64,000 nucleotides of DNA from Penelope pileata (taxonomy: Eukaryota > Chordata > Aves > Galliformes > Cracidae). Location of the stretch: contig WBMW01003926.1 of the NCBI GenBank assembly GCA_013396635.1, positions 679,850 to 743,849 on the forward strand. The letters run 5' to 3'. Positions 12,022 through 25,700 of this stretch are shown piece after piece. Below the pieces are notes generated by a model. That model was given only the letters and a program-made list of their open reading frames with translations, was not told the DNA's origin and did not search any database. The position numbers and the translations under genes are program-made. Each line of letters starts with the position of its first letter. Positions within the stretch are counted from its first letter, which is position 1.

Positions 12022-13465
12022 ACTTTAAATACATACATTTTGGCTCTGAGCCTGTCAGTAAGCCCAAAATGGTCCGTTTCAATTACGGCCTTCGAGGAGA
12101 GCACAAGACCAAAGGTCTGTTCCTCGGCATTTCAAAACATTCCCAAGCACGGGGCTGCTTGCAGGATGAGGAAGACTTCACCATGCTCTCAGCAGTTCTT
12201 TAACATTTTTTCCCCTCGCCAGTAGCTTCAGAGCCATAAGGAGGGGGAGGACCTGACCCTCCCTGCACATCTGAGCAGGGCAGATGTTTACTAAAGGCAG
12301 TGGGAAAACTGTTATGGCCATTAGTGGGATTAGACAGAGCCTCCCTCTGAAAACACTGCTCTGCCCAGATCACAACCCGTGCTGTCAATCACAGGCCGTT
12401 GGCTGTCCCAAGGAAACAAGCAAAGGCTGCAATGCCACTTCCCCACGCCCCAAATCTCCCAGTCATCACCAAAGGATGTGAACCAGCTCCATCCCACTGC
12501 AGCAGCCTGACCCCAGCACTGCCAGTCCCACCCCTCCTTTCTCTCCCCTGATTTCTGCACTGCTGGTCATTCTGCACCATCCTTGGTTCAGAAGGCACCA
12601 ACCTCACTACAGTTCCTGAGACCACAGAAAAATAGCAGAGGCTCTAAATAACCCCCTGGGCTTGCAACCAAGAAAATGCCAGCGTTGAGCAAAGCCATCT
12701 TCCAATCTGCCTGCCCTTGGGCTTTGCTGGCAAATTTTTGTTCTGGGTACTCACAGCTGTTGTGATGACCCGAGTTCTTCATAACAAAACCACCTGAGCC
12801 AGATGCTGCTGTGAGCCCTGAGAATGAGAGCACTCCTGAGCTCAGTTCACGACTCAGGTGTAAACAGTTGCCTGTCAGTTCTAACACTTGAGCCTGGGAG
12901 CCAGAGGTGTGTTTGCCCCCACTGCTCTGCACAGCTACAGCGCAGATTTAACCGGTTATTGAGAGCAGAGCTTGCCAGCACAGGTCCATAGAGCCTCTAC
13001 AGGAACCAAGGGGAGACAGATGTGCTTTATCCTGGAATCACTCTCTTCCTGCTCAGGGGTAACCAAAGCATCTTTGTGAGAAATACAGAAACCATAAATA
13101 AAAGCTGCACTGATGGATTTCTGGCATCACTTGCTGTGTGGGCAAGCCCTCAGCATGCCAAGTGAGCTCACCCTGCCCCTCCACTAAGCACCAGGCAGGC
13201 AGCACTCCTGCTCTCATGATCTGCTGTGAGATGCAGCATGGACAGCACCCAGGAGGGCCAAACCAGGTTGGGTTTCTGCTACCAGCAATCACAAGCACCA
13301 CAGAACTACCTACACACCACAACAGGGAATTCAGACTGAAACTTCGGGGCTGTTTTACCCCTTTGACACAGATTTACAGCTAAGCCCACTTCTCTCTCTG
13401 CTGTTAAGGCTCACTGAGGGCTGAGAAAGCCAGAGAGGTTTGTGCTGCCCCACAGCCCCCCACCC

Positions 13466-13755
13466 TCACAGCTCACTGTGTCTCTTGGCCTGCTTCTCCC
13501 TCCCTGCCAGCCTCGGGGCTGTCCCCCGCAGGTCCCTCCCAGGGGACTGAACTTTCTCTGCTTTCCCCCTGGCTTCCTCAAGCAGTTCCTCTCTGGCTGG
13601 GGCTTTCTCTTCCGAGCTTTCTGGCTGCTGCTGCTCCTGCCTGTCCCCGCGGCGGTCAGAGGTACGGAGGGTGATGTCGGGCACCGTGGCTTCCATCATC
13701 TGCAGGAAATTGTAAGCAGGAAGAGGTGGCTTCCAGTCCTCCTCAGACAGAGTAC
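13466..13755 (-). CDS. TXNDC16: TXNDC16 coding exon 19 (last; residues 747-842)
   Basis: The acceptor is CTTCCCTTCTCAG and the exon enters in phase 1, completing a Ser codon. It encodes [17 protein letters not shown], the conserved C-terminal motif of the family, then a charged, Gln/Glu/Arg-rich low-complexity tail of about 70 residues ending KRHSEL and TGA. The HSEL end resembles KDEL-type ER-retrieval signals, which would fit a soluble ER protein. Whether it is recognised as one is inference. Confidence 0.93.
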
Positions 13756-16700
13756 CTGAGAAGGGAAGACAGCCTCTTGTTACTAAGTTCAGAGGCTGTG
13801 ATGCAACCCACTGGACAGCCATTTCCATTTCAAAGCAAGTATGGCTTTCCCCCCCCTTCCAGCCCATGCAAAATTAAAGATCTTTTTCTAAAGGTCACTC
13901 TTTCTTCTCCACAACTAATAATGCCACTCCAATCAAACCCACCACAGATGCATTAACATTTACTGAAGCTGGCCAAGGGCTCAGCTCCTCAAAGGCTGCT
14001 GCCTACGTCTTGGGGCACCCAAGCTGTGAGTTTTACAAGCAGCAGCACTCTGTGTCTCTCCAACAGTGGTTGGATGCTTCATTTGGACCTCAAATAACCG
14101 TGTTAATGACTTTGCATTACTGAAATGTCATTAGGAACGAGGGGAGACTGCTGTCTCTACAGGGAGGAAGCAGAACCATTAAGTGAGGATGCTCTTTAAT
14201 TTATGCTATTAAGGCTGATCGCACAGCTCACAGCACCTAAAAGCTTGAGGAAAGAGGCTGCGATGGCTGGCAGAGCCCTTGGCCATGCTGCCCAGCCCTC
14301 AGAGCACCCCTCTGGCACCCTGGAAAGCCAAAGGAAGGTCCCTAACTGGAGACCTAAATGACATCCAGCCTTCAGCAGTGGAGATGGACAGAGCTATGGG
14401 AGAGCAGCTGGGTCACAGAGCTGCAGCACCCAGGTCAGAAATGGTGTCTTTGATTATGAGAGCACCTACACATCCTACCTGGCCAGGCTGCTGGTGGCAT
14501 TTGCAAACAATTGCTTTGAAAGGCTTATTTTAAAATTCAACAAGGATCAAATCCCCATCTCCTTCCCGGAGCCTGGAGCTGCCAGCCAGCTCTTCCCAAG
14601 GTCTGTGGCACCCTATGGCTACACCTAACAGGAGGAAAGCAGGAGACCAAGGCAGGAGGGACTTGGTGTAAAGCTTCACAGTAAATGCCAACCCTTTATG
14701 TTCCACAGACCACAGCAAAGCATCAGCTTCCTCACATTTTCCTGTCCATAAAAAATGCTGGAAGGTGCCTAAAGAAACAGCTGCTCTTACACTGACAACA
14801 AGGATTCAGGAGATGTTTTAACAGCAAGCAGTGTTTCAGCAGGGCTGTTCTCAGCAGCCAGAGAGCACAGCCAGGTGTGGGGATTATGACAGGGAAGAGA
14901 TGTCGATTCAGAACTATTCATGCTTGGCTCTGAACATTAAACAGTCCTGCAGCAAACTCGTGAGTACGGGTATTCTGTTCTGGCCGCACTACTTGTACTG
15001 CTCCAACTCCAACTAGAATAGTTTTTCCATAATTAAATTCCAGGACAGACAATTTATCGCACGTAGCATCTTCTCATAAACAGTCCAGAGCTAACAGTGC
15101 ATGCTTAGGAACATTTCAAACGCTTGTCCACTTACTGCTGGGAATCTCCAGTCCTGCCTTTAGCTTCTCCAGCCAAGACAAGATGTTCATTTCGGTGATG
15201 GACTGCTCTGATGGGAACTTGAATACTTGACCTCCAGCGTGAAGGTTCACCCAGACAAGAACAGGCAATGAAGGTATGGTGGAAAAGTATGCCTTCAGGA
15301 CCCCACGGCCCACTGGAGTGTTCTTCCTGTCGAGAAGATTCAGCAAAATGCTCAACAACAGCAGAACATGACCCAGAGTCCAAGAAGCACCAAAGCTCTT
15401 GGGCTGCAGCCAGCAAAATGCGTGCACAGTTTTACCTATGGGACAGCTGTGGAGGTTCACAGCATTATTTATAAGCTCAGTGACTTAAGCAAGCCATTAG
15501 TGTCTGGAGGAGAGGGAGCAGACAGCAGAGTAGATGCATAAAGAAATCCTCTAGCAGGAGGAGCAGAAAACTGCTGGGATAAATTCTGTAGGAAGGTGTG
15601 AAATTTTCCTCCACTGCAAGTTTTCAAGAGCAGGTCAGACAGGAACAACACACTGTGGTTAACTCGTGCAGTGCTGGTCATTTGCAGAAAGAATTAGGAG
15701 CTCCCTCCAGGCTGGCTGCTGTCACCAGCCTGCAGCAAGCCACCAGCAGGCACAAGGGGTACGAGCCAACACAGAGGGGTGTGCTCATGGGGTCCAGCCT
15801 CTTGGCAGCTCTGGGGTGGTTTCCTGCAGGCAGCAGGCAAGGAGCTGGAATGGCAGCTTTCCCAGGTGACACAGAGAGCTAAAAGAGGACATCTGACTAA
15901 GATGGAGGGACAGCAAGGACACAGAGATGAGTCCTTCAGGCACTGTTTTCAGGCTCAGCGATGCGCAGGGTCTGAGCTGGCTCTCACCATGGGAATGAGG
16001 TTCTCTTTCTAGGACCAACTCTTTCAAAGCCAATGGCCATATTCTGCCTTTACAAAAGACAGCTTTTTCCTTCTCAGTAAAAGAGAACAGAAGCAGATGT
16101 GTAGGTGGGGAAGTTCCAGGGACTCTCAATTCTTGCGCATTACTGGCAAACAAAGTTAGCTCAACTCCAGCCCACGCTGCCAGGCGCTTCCCAGACTTCA
16201 AAGCACGCGATGATTAAGACAGTGAGGTGTCTCAGCAAAACAATCACAGGCTAAAAACTGAAAATGCACCCAGGAGGGGAGGATTAAAAACAAAAAAAAC
16301 CCAAAAAAACAAAAAAAACCACCTTTTCCTATAGCTTTTTACTTCTTAGTTCTTGGATTCGTTTTGTTTCTTGATTATTTTTTAAGTTTGTCTTATCGAG
16401 CTTCTTCTGGAAACTTGTTTTTTCCCCCCACAGTCAGCAATCACTAATTGGCCCATTGTGTTTCCCGCTAATTACTGATGGAATAATTACCTGTAGGAGG
16501 TAGATTTACACCCTGGAGGAGGGCAAATTTACTTTTTTCTTCCACATGGTAAGAAAAATACCAATAACTTCAGAGCCTGAATGAAGCTACCATGCAGCAT
16601 CTCTGACAGCATCTTCCTCTGCTGGCAATTACTTCTGCAATCAATTAATTTTTTACTAATTTTACTTTTTTGTGCAACTCTGCAGCTGCCCAGAATACAC

Positions 16701-19700
16701 ACTGAATCATTGCTAAACGATCTGGCCTCCCAGCCCAGGATGATTTCAGACCAAATGATCACATTACCACATAGATAGTGTTTTGAGTAACTGCAGACTC
16801 AGTTTTTTTTTTTTTCCCTCTTACCCTGAAATGTTGAGAGCGAGGTTACGGAAAGAAACAAAGAGGTTTTAGCATACTCACAGGTTCAACCAGCAAGGCA
16901 CAAATGCTTGCTTGGCTCTCCCTTCTGCCAGTTTCAGCATTTCCTTGCTTTCTGTTTGACCTATGTCACCGTCGCTAAACAGGATGAGGAAGGGCTTTCT
17001 GAGCTGCAAGTAGCGGGGCAGATTTTGCACGGTGATTTCTGCCTGCAAAACATCAAAACAAGAAGTTGGGGTTACGGGGAGGAGAGAGCAAGACAAAACG
17101 AGACGTTCTGCTCTTACATGAGTGGTGCAGGGGCTGAGAAATGCTATAGTGTCTGCATCAAATGCAAGGAGCTGAAAACCAAGCGTGGGTCCAGGGACTC
17201 TGGTGCATTTTGGAAACGTCTGCACCCAACCATGCTTGCCACAAGCCAAGTCTGAATGAGAAGCTGTGCACCTGGAGATGAATGGGTGTGAGCAGGAGAG
17301 CAAGGCAGGCTGAGCCCAACTCCACACAGCGTGGCTGTGCCTAAACTCACCTGCAAGAGGCAGGGAGAGGCCCTGCAAGAGGCCAAGCCAAGGCCACAAC
17401 AGCAGGCCTGGGACTAGGAGCACATGGCTCACTCCCAGGGTCTCCTCCTATGGGACAACAAATAAAACAACCAACAGATTCCTGGCCAGCCTGTTGGGTC
17501 CGAGTCACAAAGCACAAAAACAAATACAACCCAGCAGGGTAGAAATAACGAGCAAACCTATTTATTGTGCACAGCTCCACGCTATAATCAGCGCTTCTGG
17601 AAATGGGATGCATTTCTACTTACAAAAGCATCCAGCAGTCGGTATCTGATCATCTGCACAATGTCCTGTGCGCTGTGTTTGGACAAAGCGATGCCTTCCA
17701 CGCTCAGATCACCGCTCCTGGCAAGGAGGAGGGCTGGGGGGGACACTGCGTATTGACGGGACCTGAACAAAAAAAAAAAAAGTCACCCAACCCACATCAG
17801 CTATTAAACATGCACAAACAGCACTGAAAAAAAATAAGAAATCAGTAACTAAATAATAGGCAAAATGCAAAACATCACAGTCTAAGCTATTTGCTGGCAT
17901 TGACTTTCATTTTCACACCTAAGGTTGGGGGCAGCAAAAACCCCCCCAGCACTTACGCTGTCTCCCAAGCAAACTTCACCCAAGGGACATCGACCTACAG
18001 GACCTGGGCTCCATGGGCTTTGAGTTTTGGCTGGAAGAGGCACAGTTTTCTGAAGTTCTGCTCATGACAGCAAGGTACCCAGCCTCCCTCTTTCCAGAGA
18101 AACCACCCTACTTGTCGTTCCACAAAGCGCTTTGGTAAAAGGGTGGGTAAAGAAAAGCTGAGCAGGTGGAAAGAGCAAAAATAGCCTGAGAAATGAAAGG
18201 GCACGGGCCACACCACGACGGGTAAGCAATTTTCTGGAAGTTTGAGGAACTTGAGCCCTGACAGCTCCAGATGTCACCACCCAGAGGAAGTGAAGTGCCT
18301 CCACTGCGGGTGTCTGCAGTTCATTTTTCAAAGGCTGCTGGTAATTTTTCAGAGGCTGTGACACCAGAATTTCTGGAGAAGTCATCCTGGGTGAGAGGGA
18401 TGCAAGCGCATTCGGGGCTGGCTTTGATTTCCTTTTGAAAGGCAACCTGGCCTGCCTTCTCTTTTCACATGAAGAAGATGCAACACGGAGGGAGATTTGT
18501 TCCAATCTGCTCCCGAGATTTGTTGTTTGGTGTTTCAGGTCACAATGACAAAGCAGGTGGAGATGACTGCAGATAACACATTTCCGTGATGCTCAGCTCA
18601 GAAGCAGGCCTTTGGCTTTGCATTTATCTGCCTGAAAAATACACACCCACTGCACATCTGCTGAGGGAAACCCCAGATCTGTGCTGCTATCTTGACAAGG
18701 AGCAGCAGCAATGACCTTCCTGAGGCTTTCAAACGTTGTGAACCCTTTGCCAACCTGCTCTTGGATTTGTCAGAGCTTTTCCAGTTTTATTTTTCTGCTT
18801 CGTTTGTCCGAGCTGGAAAAATCTTTGCATTTCTGCTCATTTCAATCAACCTCAGGAATTCTTGCAGCTCACACCCCAAAGGCCAGGGCTGTATCTTCCA
18901 GAAACATTTGGAAATCCAGCCCTGAGCTAGGCTGTGCCCTTCCTGCCTGGACTCAAGAGCTCCTCGAGTCAAGGACATTATTTCACACCTCTGGGCATGG
19001 CTGGGAATCCTGTGGTCTACTAAGAAGGTCCCTAACTTCCCTGCCAGTTTCTCAAATTAACCTCTTCTCACCTTTGATTGAGGACAGTCAAACCCCAGAA
19101 AGTTTTTACATTTTACAATTTTGAATTTCTCAAAGAGAATCTCTGGCTTCATCACTTCTCAGGGGAGGTAAGGACTCTTGTTCTCCGTGTCTACACAGAT
19201 GAAGGAAGTTCCCAAATACTGCCAAAAAAAACCAACAAATTCCCCATCTAATAGCTAGAGCCTACCCTGAAATCACCTCTTACTTTACTGGTAGCATGAC
19301 ATACAGATCAAGTGGCTGCATTGTTGCTTATGACAGCTTTCTATTTATATAGCTGGGGTATCAGATGGGTAACACGAGACTTGCATTTAAATCAAAAACA
19401 TCTGCAAACAAATACTTGGCAGGAACCTATGACACCTAAACAAGTGAAAAATAAATGACTTCATTCAAAGTATTTCTTCACTGGCACTTCTTTTTTTCGT
19501 TTGTTACCAACTGACCAGGTGTTTGCTGAGCAAACAGTTTTGCTGAGCACGTTCTTGGAGCATTTTGTAAAAGCTGAGAAGAGAGAAATGTGAGCAGGAC
19601 TCAGCTTTCTGTGACTTGGGAGCCACAAACATTTCCTTCATAAGAGCTTAGCAAGAAAAGAGCTTTTCTCTCAAGAAGGGAAGTGAGCCTGGCTCTTGCA

Positions 19701-22700
19701 TAAGGAATTCCTGTAAGTGTTTACTTGCTACTTACAGTTGAGAAGATGACCATCTACAGTAGCTTCACTCACAAATCACGGCTAAAAACACCTTCCGCAG
19801 CCAAAATCCAAACTTGGCAGAATGAATATCAATACAAAGTGCATTAACCATTCCAACTAAACAGGAGCACTCTCCAGACTACGCCTGCAGCAGGAGGATG
19901 GAGGTGTGTCCTTGAACGTGTCACCGCTGACAGAACACAGACTTTTTCTATTGGTGTCTTTTTTAAGACCATCCTGCCCTGCTTTGCTTTTTTCCTTCCA
20001 TCAGCTGGGCAGAGATCATTAGGGAGAAAAGCCTTCCAGCTCCAGCTTTTCACCCCGATGCTGCTTGTGACTTCTGTCCCTGCCATTACCCCAGGGCTGA
20101 ACAGGCCTGGGGCTGCCTTGCTTCCACAGCCTGCCCACGCTGAGTGCTTTTAGTACACTGCCAACACATTGACATCTGCATTTCCCACAGCCATATCTCA
20201 CCAAACTCACCAGAGATGCAGCACATCTGTGAGAAGCTAATGAAAATAAGTCACTGCTACATTAATGGCTGTTAAAGCCCACAGGTGGAAAGAAGGCCAA
20301 GGACCTTGGGGGATTTTTAACACCATTGATGGTTAATGCCTGGTGGAAATGAGATGCTGGGACAAGCTGAACATCCCTTCTGGATCCACCTGCATTTCTA
20401 AGCACTGAAGCATCTCTCACAGTCTAATTCAAAGCACTTTGCCTGTTGGTGGAGTGAGTATTAATGTTAAATTAAATGTGCAGAGTGATACTTGCTCAAA
20501 TCCCATTGGTTCCAATTCGACTTAAAGTTAGGGCTGCATTTTCCAGCACCCTGACACAATTCCTACTCCACTGGTAGCCAAGAACTCCTTGGGATAAAGC
20601 TGCCAGCAGGCACAAGCAGCACACAGACTCTTTTGGCCGCTATTTGCAAATGAGCAAGACTCAAATTCACACCTCTGGCTTTGCAGAAACCCCTCTACAC
20701 TTCCCCTCCACCTCAGGATGCACTTCTGCAGCACTGGGGCAGGGAAGATGGAAAGAAAAGCTGTAAGAAATGCAGAAATAGGCAGAAAAATAACAGGTCT
20801 TCATGTCTGCTCAGTGGAAAGAGACGGGCAGAACTCTTTCCTTCCTCACTGGTCCTAGCTGGGAGATAACACTTTTCCAGCCTGTTTTTCCCCCATATGA
20901 GTTTGGTCCTGTTTTTATGGGGAACCTAACAGGGGCTTGGAGGACTGAAAATACCCAGAGTGACCCTAACAACAGGAAGGGAGCTGGCAGTCCATTGCAA
21001 CAGGGTTACACAGGTTGCCTGTGGAAGGGCTGTAGATCTGCAGCACGGCCACAGCTCCATCTCTCTTTGGCAGAGCCCTGGCCAGTCTTGCTACAGGACT
21101 AAGCCACTTGTAGCTGCTTGGACCACTGATAAACACTCAGCGTGGGCAGTGACACTTGCTTTAGGCAGTGGCTTTCACCAAATGCAGGTCAGTTTGAATG
21201 CCACCAGATTAAAAAACAACTTACAGAGCCAAAGCATCATCTTCAAAATACATCCCCGTCGTTACATGTCCACTTAAGATGCTTCCTGCCTCTGTGAAAG
21301 CTTCCCTAGCTGCAAAAGAGACAAAGATGCATTAATAAACAATGGAAGGAGAAGTATCAGCTTCCTTCTGGAAATCAAACCACCCCCATCTGCATATATA
21401 TAACGCCCTCCCACAGCAAACTGTCAGCTGGGAATAATAACATGATGAGTGGCTGATGAGAAATGGATGCATCTCATGGCCACAGGCTACAGGAGGGAGG
21501 GGTTGGCAGCAGCAGAAAGGATCAGAAGGAAAGAGTTCCTATTAGGAGAGCAGCGTTGGCTCTTCAGCCATCAGCACTCAGTTTCCAGGATCTGCATGAC
21601 AGAGAAACTGATGGAAAGTGAAATGCCTTTAAGGACTTAAAGACCAGAAGTGTTGGGAACAGGAGACCAATTAAAAGGCGAAATAGAACTCTTGTAAATC
21701 ACAGTGACCTTTTGGAAATGAGTGATGATGACTGAACTGGAGTAGTGTTAAGTGCCCAGAAGATAAACCAACCTCTGCCTCAAGTGTCTTCTGGTCTTCT
21801 CCAGCTCCTCCAAACAGGAGGATCTGTTACAGGCACCAAGAGGGCCAGCTACCTACCTCGAGGGCACAGTGTGCTCCTCTGCTTCTTGCAGCTGCAAGAG
21901 AGGGCTTTACCCCTGCTGTCACAGCTCAGAGAGCAGTGTCCCAGCACAAACCCACACACAGTGCCTGCTAGGGTCTGCATCTCACCTTATAAAGACAGTG
22001 AGCTCAGAGGATGAGGAGAAAAGGTCTGGGCTGGGCCTCCCTTTAATCCATCCCAGCTGAATCTATGTGTGCTGAGAGACTGCGAGCAGAGCCCCAGAAG
22101 GAGCTGGCTCCAGAGCTGGTTTATGCCCTTATAAAGCACCCTCCATTTTAGGCAGCTAGATCCACGACAAACTTTGTGAGAACATGCAAGGCATAGTGTG
22201 TGAGCTTGTAAAACACAGCAGTTATAGCTGAGAGAGAAAGAAATTCTCCTGCCTAAGTAGGCTGAAAATGGGGCACGTTTCTGCTCTCCCACTTGTTTTA
22301 CATCAGGCAATTGAAGACAACAAAAAAGGCTCTTTTGACTTCAGGGGAGTGAGAAATCACACACATGTCAGAGAAGTTAGGTTTTCCCAAGAGTTGAAGT
22401 TACAGTTCAGATCCAGCTATGATGTATGTTGCTTCCTAAGTTAAAATCTCATTCAGATGCTGCTCAGTGCTCCTCATAATGCACACCATCACACCAGAGT
22501 GGGCAGCCCAGGCACTTGGGACCAGTGACTCAGACCTCAATAAACTGAAGCTGGCTCCAAACTGGTCTCTTCTTGGTTCTTTGCCTCTGGCTTTCCAGCA
22601 ACACTCAAGGATGTATTTTTTGTTGTGATCCCCTGGAAACACAAGGACTGCAAGCTTCCCTTCACGCTATTTTCCTCTCCAAATGGAAGCTGAGATCCTT

Positions 22701-25700
22701 AAAGGCTCACTGAGAGTTGAGACATTGCAAGAAACAACACACATGCCACAGATTGGCCAGTTAGCCTTGTGATGATGAGGAAACACGGGTCTGACATGGG
22801 ATTCCAGGTTCACTTGGTCTTTGGCCACTTGATTTTATCAGTGCTGAGATGACAACAACCCTGGGAGCTTCACCCTGGGAGCTCACCAACAAACACTTTG
22901 CAAACTTGTTGGTGGCTGCAGGGGCTGTCTGTGACAGACCAAGGTCACAAACAACAGCAAGGGTCTCTTAGTTCTGTGCAAGAAACCCCCAAACACACAG
23001 TTCCACTACAAAGTGCTCCCAAAGGAGTTATTTCTCCTGAAAACTATACAAGACTGTAGATTACAGGGGATGTGTTTTGTTTTTTATGGAGTGGAAGTTT
23101 GAAGCTCAGCTGCTTTCCTTCTTTGGCTGGTGTTAATTGGGTCTGACTGCTTCTGCTGAGTGACAAAGGATGGCTCAGACAACACGGGGTCTCAAACAAA
23201 GTGAATGGAAATCAATTATTCACCATTTCTTCTCACACCATGCCCAGGAGCCAACAGAACGCTTGGGCACCAGTTACCAGAACACAGGAAATTCACAACC
23301 GTGCATCAAATCCTCTAAGGACTGAAGTCACTGCCAAGACATGCTCGAGATACCAAGCAGAGATTCCAAGTATGCCATCAGCAGCCATTAGATACAAAGC
23401 AGAGGTGAGATTTCTAGACCAAGGAAGACCCTAAACTGCTGATTACTGGAGGCAGGTTCCATGCTGCCAAGGAAAGAAATCCTTCTGATTTGTCTTACAT
23501 CCTTCTGCTGCTGCCATGCTGGAGGTGGGTCATGATGGTCCTTTCTTTATCCTGCTCCAGCAAAAGTCTCACCATGAATTTCTGTCTAAGAGAGCAGCCT
23601 GTGTGCACAGACAAAGCCCCCCACACACCAAAACGTGCAGCAGAAACCTGAAGCAGCCCACCTGTTTCCAAAGTGCTGGGGAATGTGCAGAGGACACCCA
23701 GCTAATGTTTATTGCCTGGGTTCCAGTGATGCTGGCAAGCCTGACAATGTCACCAGAGATTTGTTCCCCTTTTTGGGACACTGTTTTAACTCCAAGTATG
23801 ATTCCGAGTAGCAAACAAACTCCTGTAAGTTCTCCCAGTTTCCAGGAAAATGTTCATTCATTGCCCTCAGAGCACTGTGTATCTTTGTAATACATTTTAA
23901 TTACGATTTTTCTGACAAGCCTCTTTTAGCTCAGACCCACTGAAGAGTTTCTTAATATAGTTCTCACAGTAAGTGCTGGAAACAGTCCAGGGCTTTATTT
24001 AACTGGACAGCTCGTTGCTCTATTTCAGTTAACTAGAAATGACAGTGACATAGCACATCGCTGGCTCAGGTAAGAGCAGGATTTTTTGCCATGAGAAAAC
24101 AACTGGAAATTCCAGAGAAGTCTGCAGGCTGCTAGGGACAGCAATGTGGTTTCCCTGCCTCCTGCTCTGGGTTTGGTGCCAGAACAGCTGGCTCCAAACG
24201 TCTGCTCCCTCGGATTATCCTGCACGACCCCCAGCTGTCCCTCAGGTTACACACTGTGAAAGCATCACGTTTCATCTCCCTTGGCATCTGTGGTTGAGCT
24301 ACCCAGACTGCAGATGCCATTCCAGATTGCAGACTGAGCGTGCCCCAAGGGAAGAGCAATCCTGTGGGCTCCACATGGCTGTCTGGAAACCTCCAAGACT
24401 CTTGTTTCCAAAGACACTGAAGGTCTAGAAGGAAATTAACTTCTTCTGAACAGGAAACAGTCTGAGCTCACAAGTCCATCTGGATCAACGGGTTCCCTGC
24501 AGAGAACTTGGGTCACAGTCCCCGTGCTGTCTGTGATGCTGTCAGCTGGGCTAACGCAGGCACCACTACTGCTGAGAGTGGACTATGTGGAGCAAAGGGA
24601 GATGGTGGAGCTCAGCTGATGAACACGAGGGAAAAATGTGTTTTTCGTTTTTTTTTTTGAGATCAATAAGATTTTCTGCTAAATTTAACACTTCTATATA
24701 GGCCCTCTAGGAGAAGGAAGGCATGTTAGCTGTTGTCTGGCTCGGTGAACAGAGCCCAAATGCTTGCTGGTTGCTTCCAGACACTCTATTTTGTTCTATC
24801 TCTGAGCACACTGGATTCCTTCTGAACCTCCTCATGCAGTGAAGTAACTTTATTGCATTTAACCAAAGTTTACAGGAGCTTCAAAATGAAAAAAAGTCTG
24901 AAATCTTGATCTTCACCAAGATCATAAAAACACCTCCCTTGTTAGGGCAGTGATTCCTAGAGGTAGGTGACAAACAGGAGGCTGTGGGGTTGCAAGATCC
25001 CAGCTCTGGGAAGCATGTGGCTCTGACTGAAGCATGACATGATGTTCCCCTTCCAGACTGACTTCCTTCCTTCTCCCTTGTTAAGATGTTTGGTTATCCT
25101 GTGAAAAATCACCACAGCTCCCAGGTCCATTCTTCTTGTCTTTCAGAAAGACTGTGGAAACCCAGTGGATCCTGTGCCACAGCTGTGGCAGGCACCAAGT
25201 GATACTGGTGCAGCATCTGGCTGACCAAGAGCACCCTTGGTAGCAGACAGGGGAGGAAGCCCATGGCCCCTCCAAGTCTCAGCCACTCTGCATTCCTACC
25301 ACTGGCCAGGACTACGCTGACCATGAGTAGAATCCTAGAATCATAGAATGGCCTGGGTTGGAAGGGACCCCACACATCATCAGGTTCCAACCTCCCTGCC
25401 ACAGGCAGGGCCATCAACCTCCAGATCTGGTACTGGATCAGGTTGCCCAGGACCATGTGAGATAAATTCAAACAAGTTCAGAATACTTCTTCCAGCAACT
25501 TTGCTTAGCATTCATAGTTGATGCCAACCACTGTGGGGGCTGTGCCCACCTGTTTCAAAGTCCAAAGATGGGCTTCATAGAGTTGCTAGCATGTCACTCC
25601 TTTTTGATGTAAGAACTTTGCATTTTACTTTATGGCTGCTTTGATTGGCTTTTTTCTTGTATTTAATTTTTAGACTGTGTATTGGTCGCAAGGACTGGGA

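Larger units (their letters stand above)
11740..13465 (-). other. TXNDC16: TXNDC16 3' untranslated region (predicted)
   Basis: This is the stretch from the stop codon at 13,466 to just past the distal polyadenylation signal. It contains two minus-strand AATAAA hexamers, at 12,016-12,021 and 11,760-11,765, which would give 3' UTRs of roughly 1.5 and 1.7 kb. No conserved frame is seen inside. The true cleavage site needs transcript data. Confidence 0.55.

Noticed and set aside
18062..18505. 147-codon open frame on the minus strand in TXNDC16 intron 15
   Set aside because: No domain, no usable splice signals matching the neighbouring phases, and not part of the family protein, which is complete without it.
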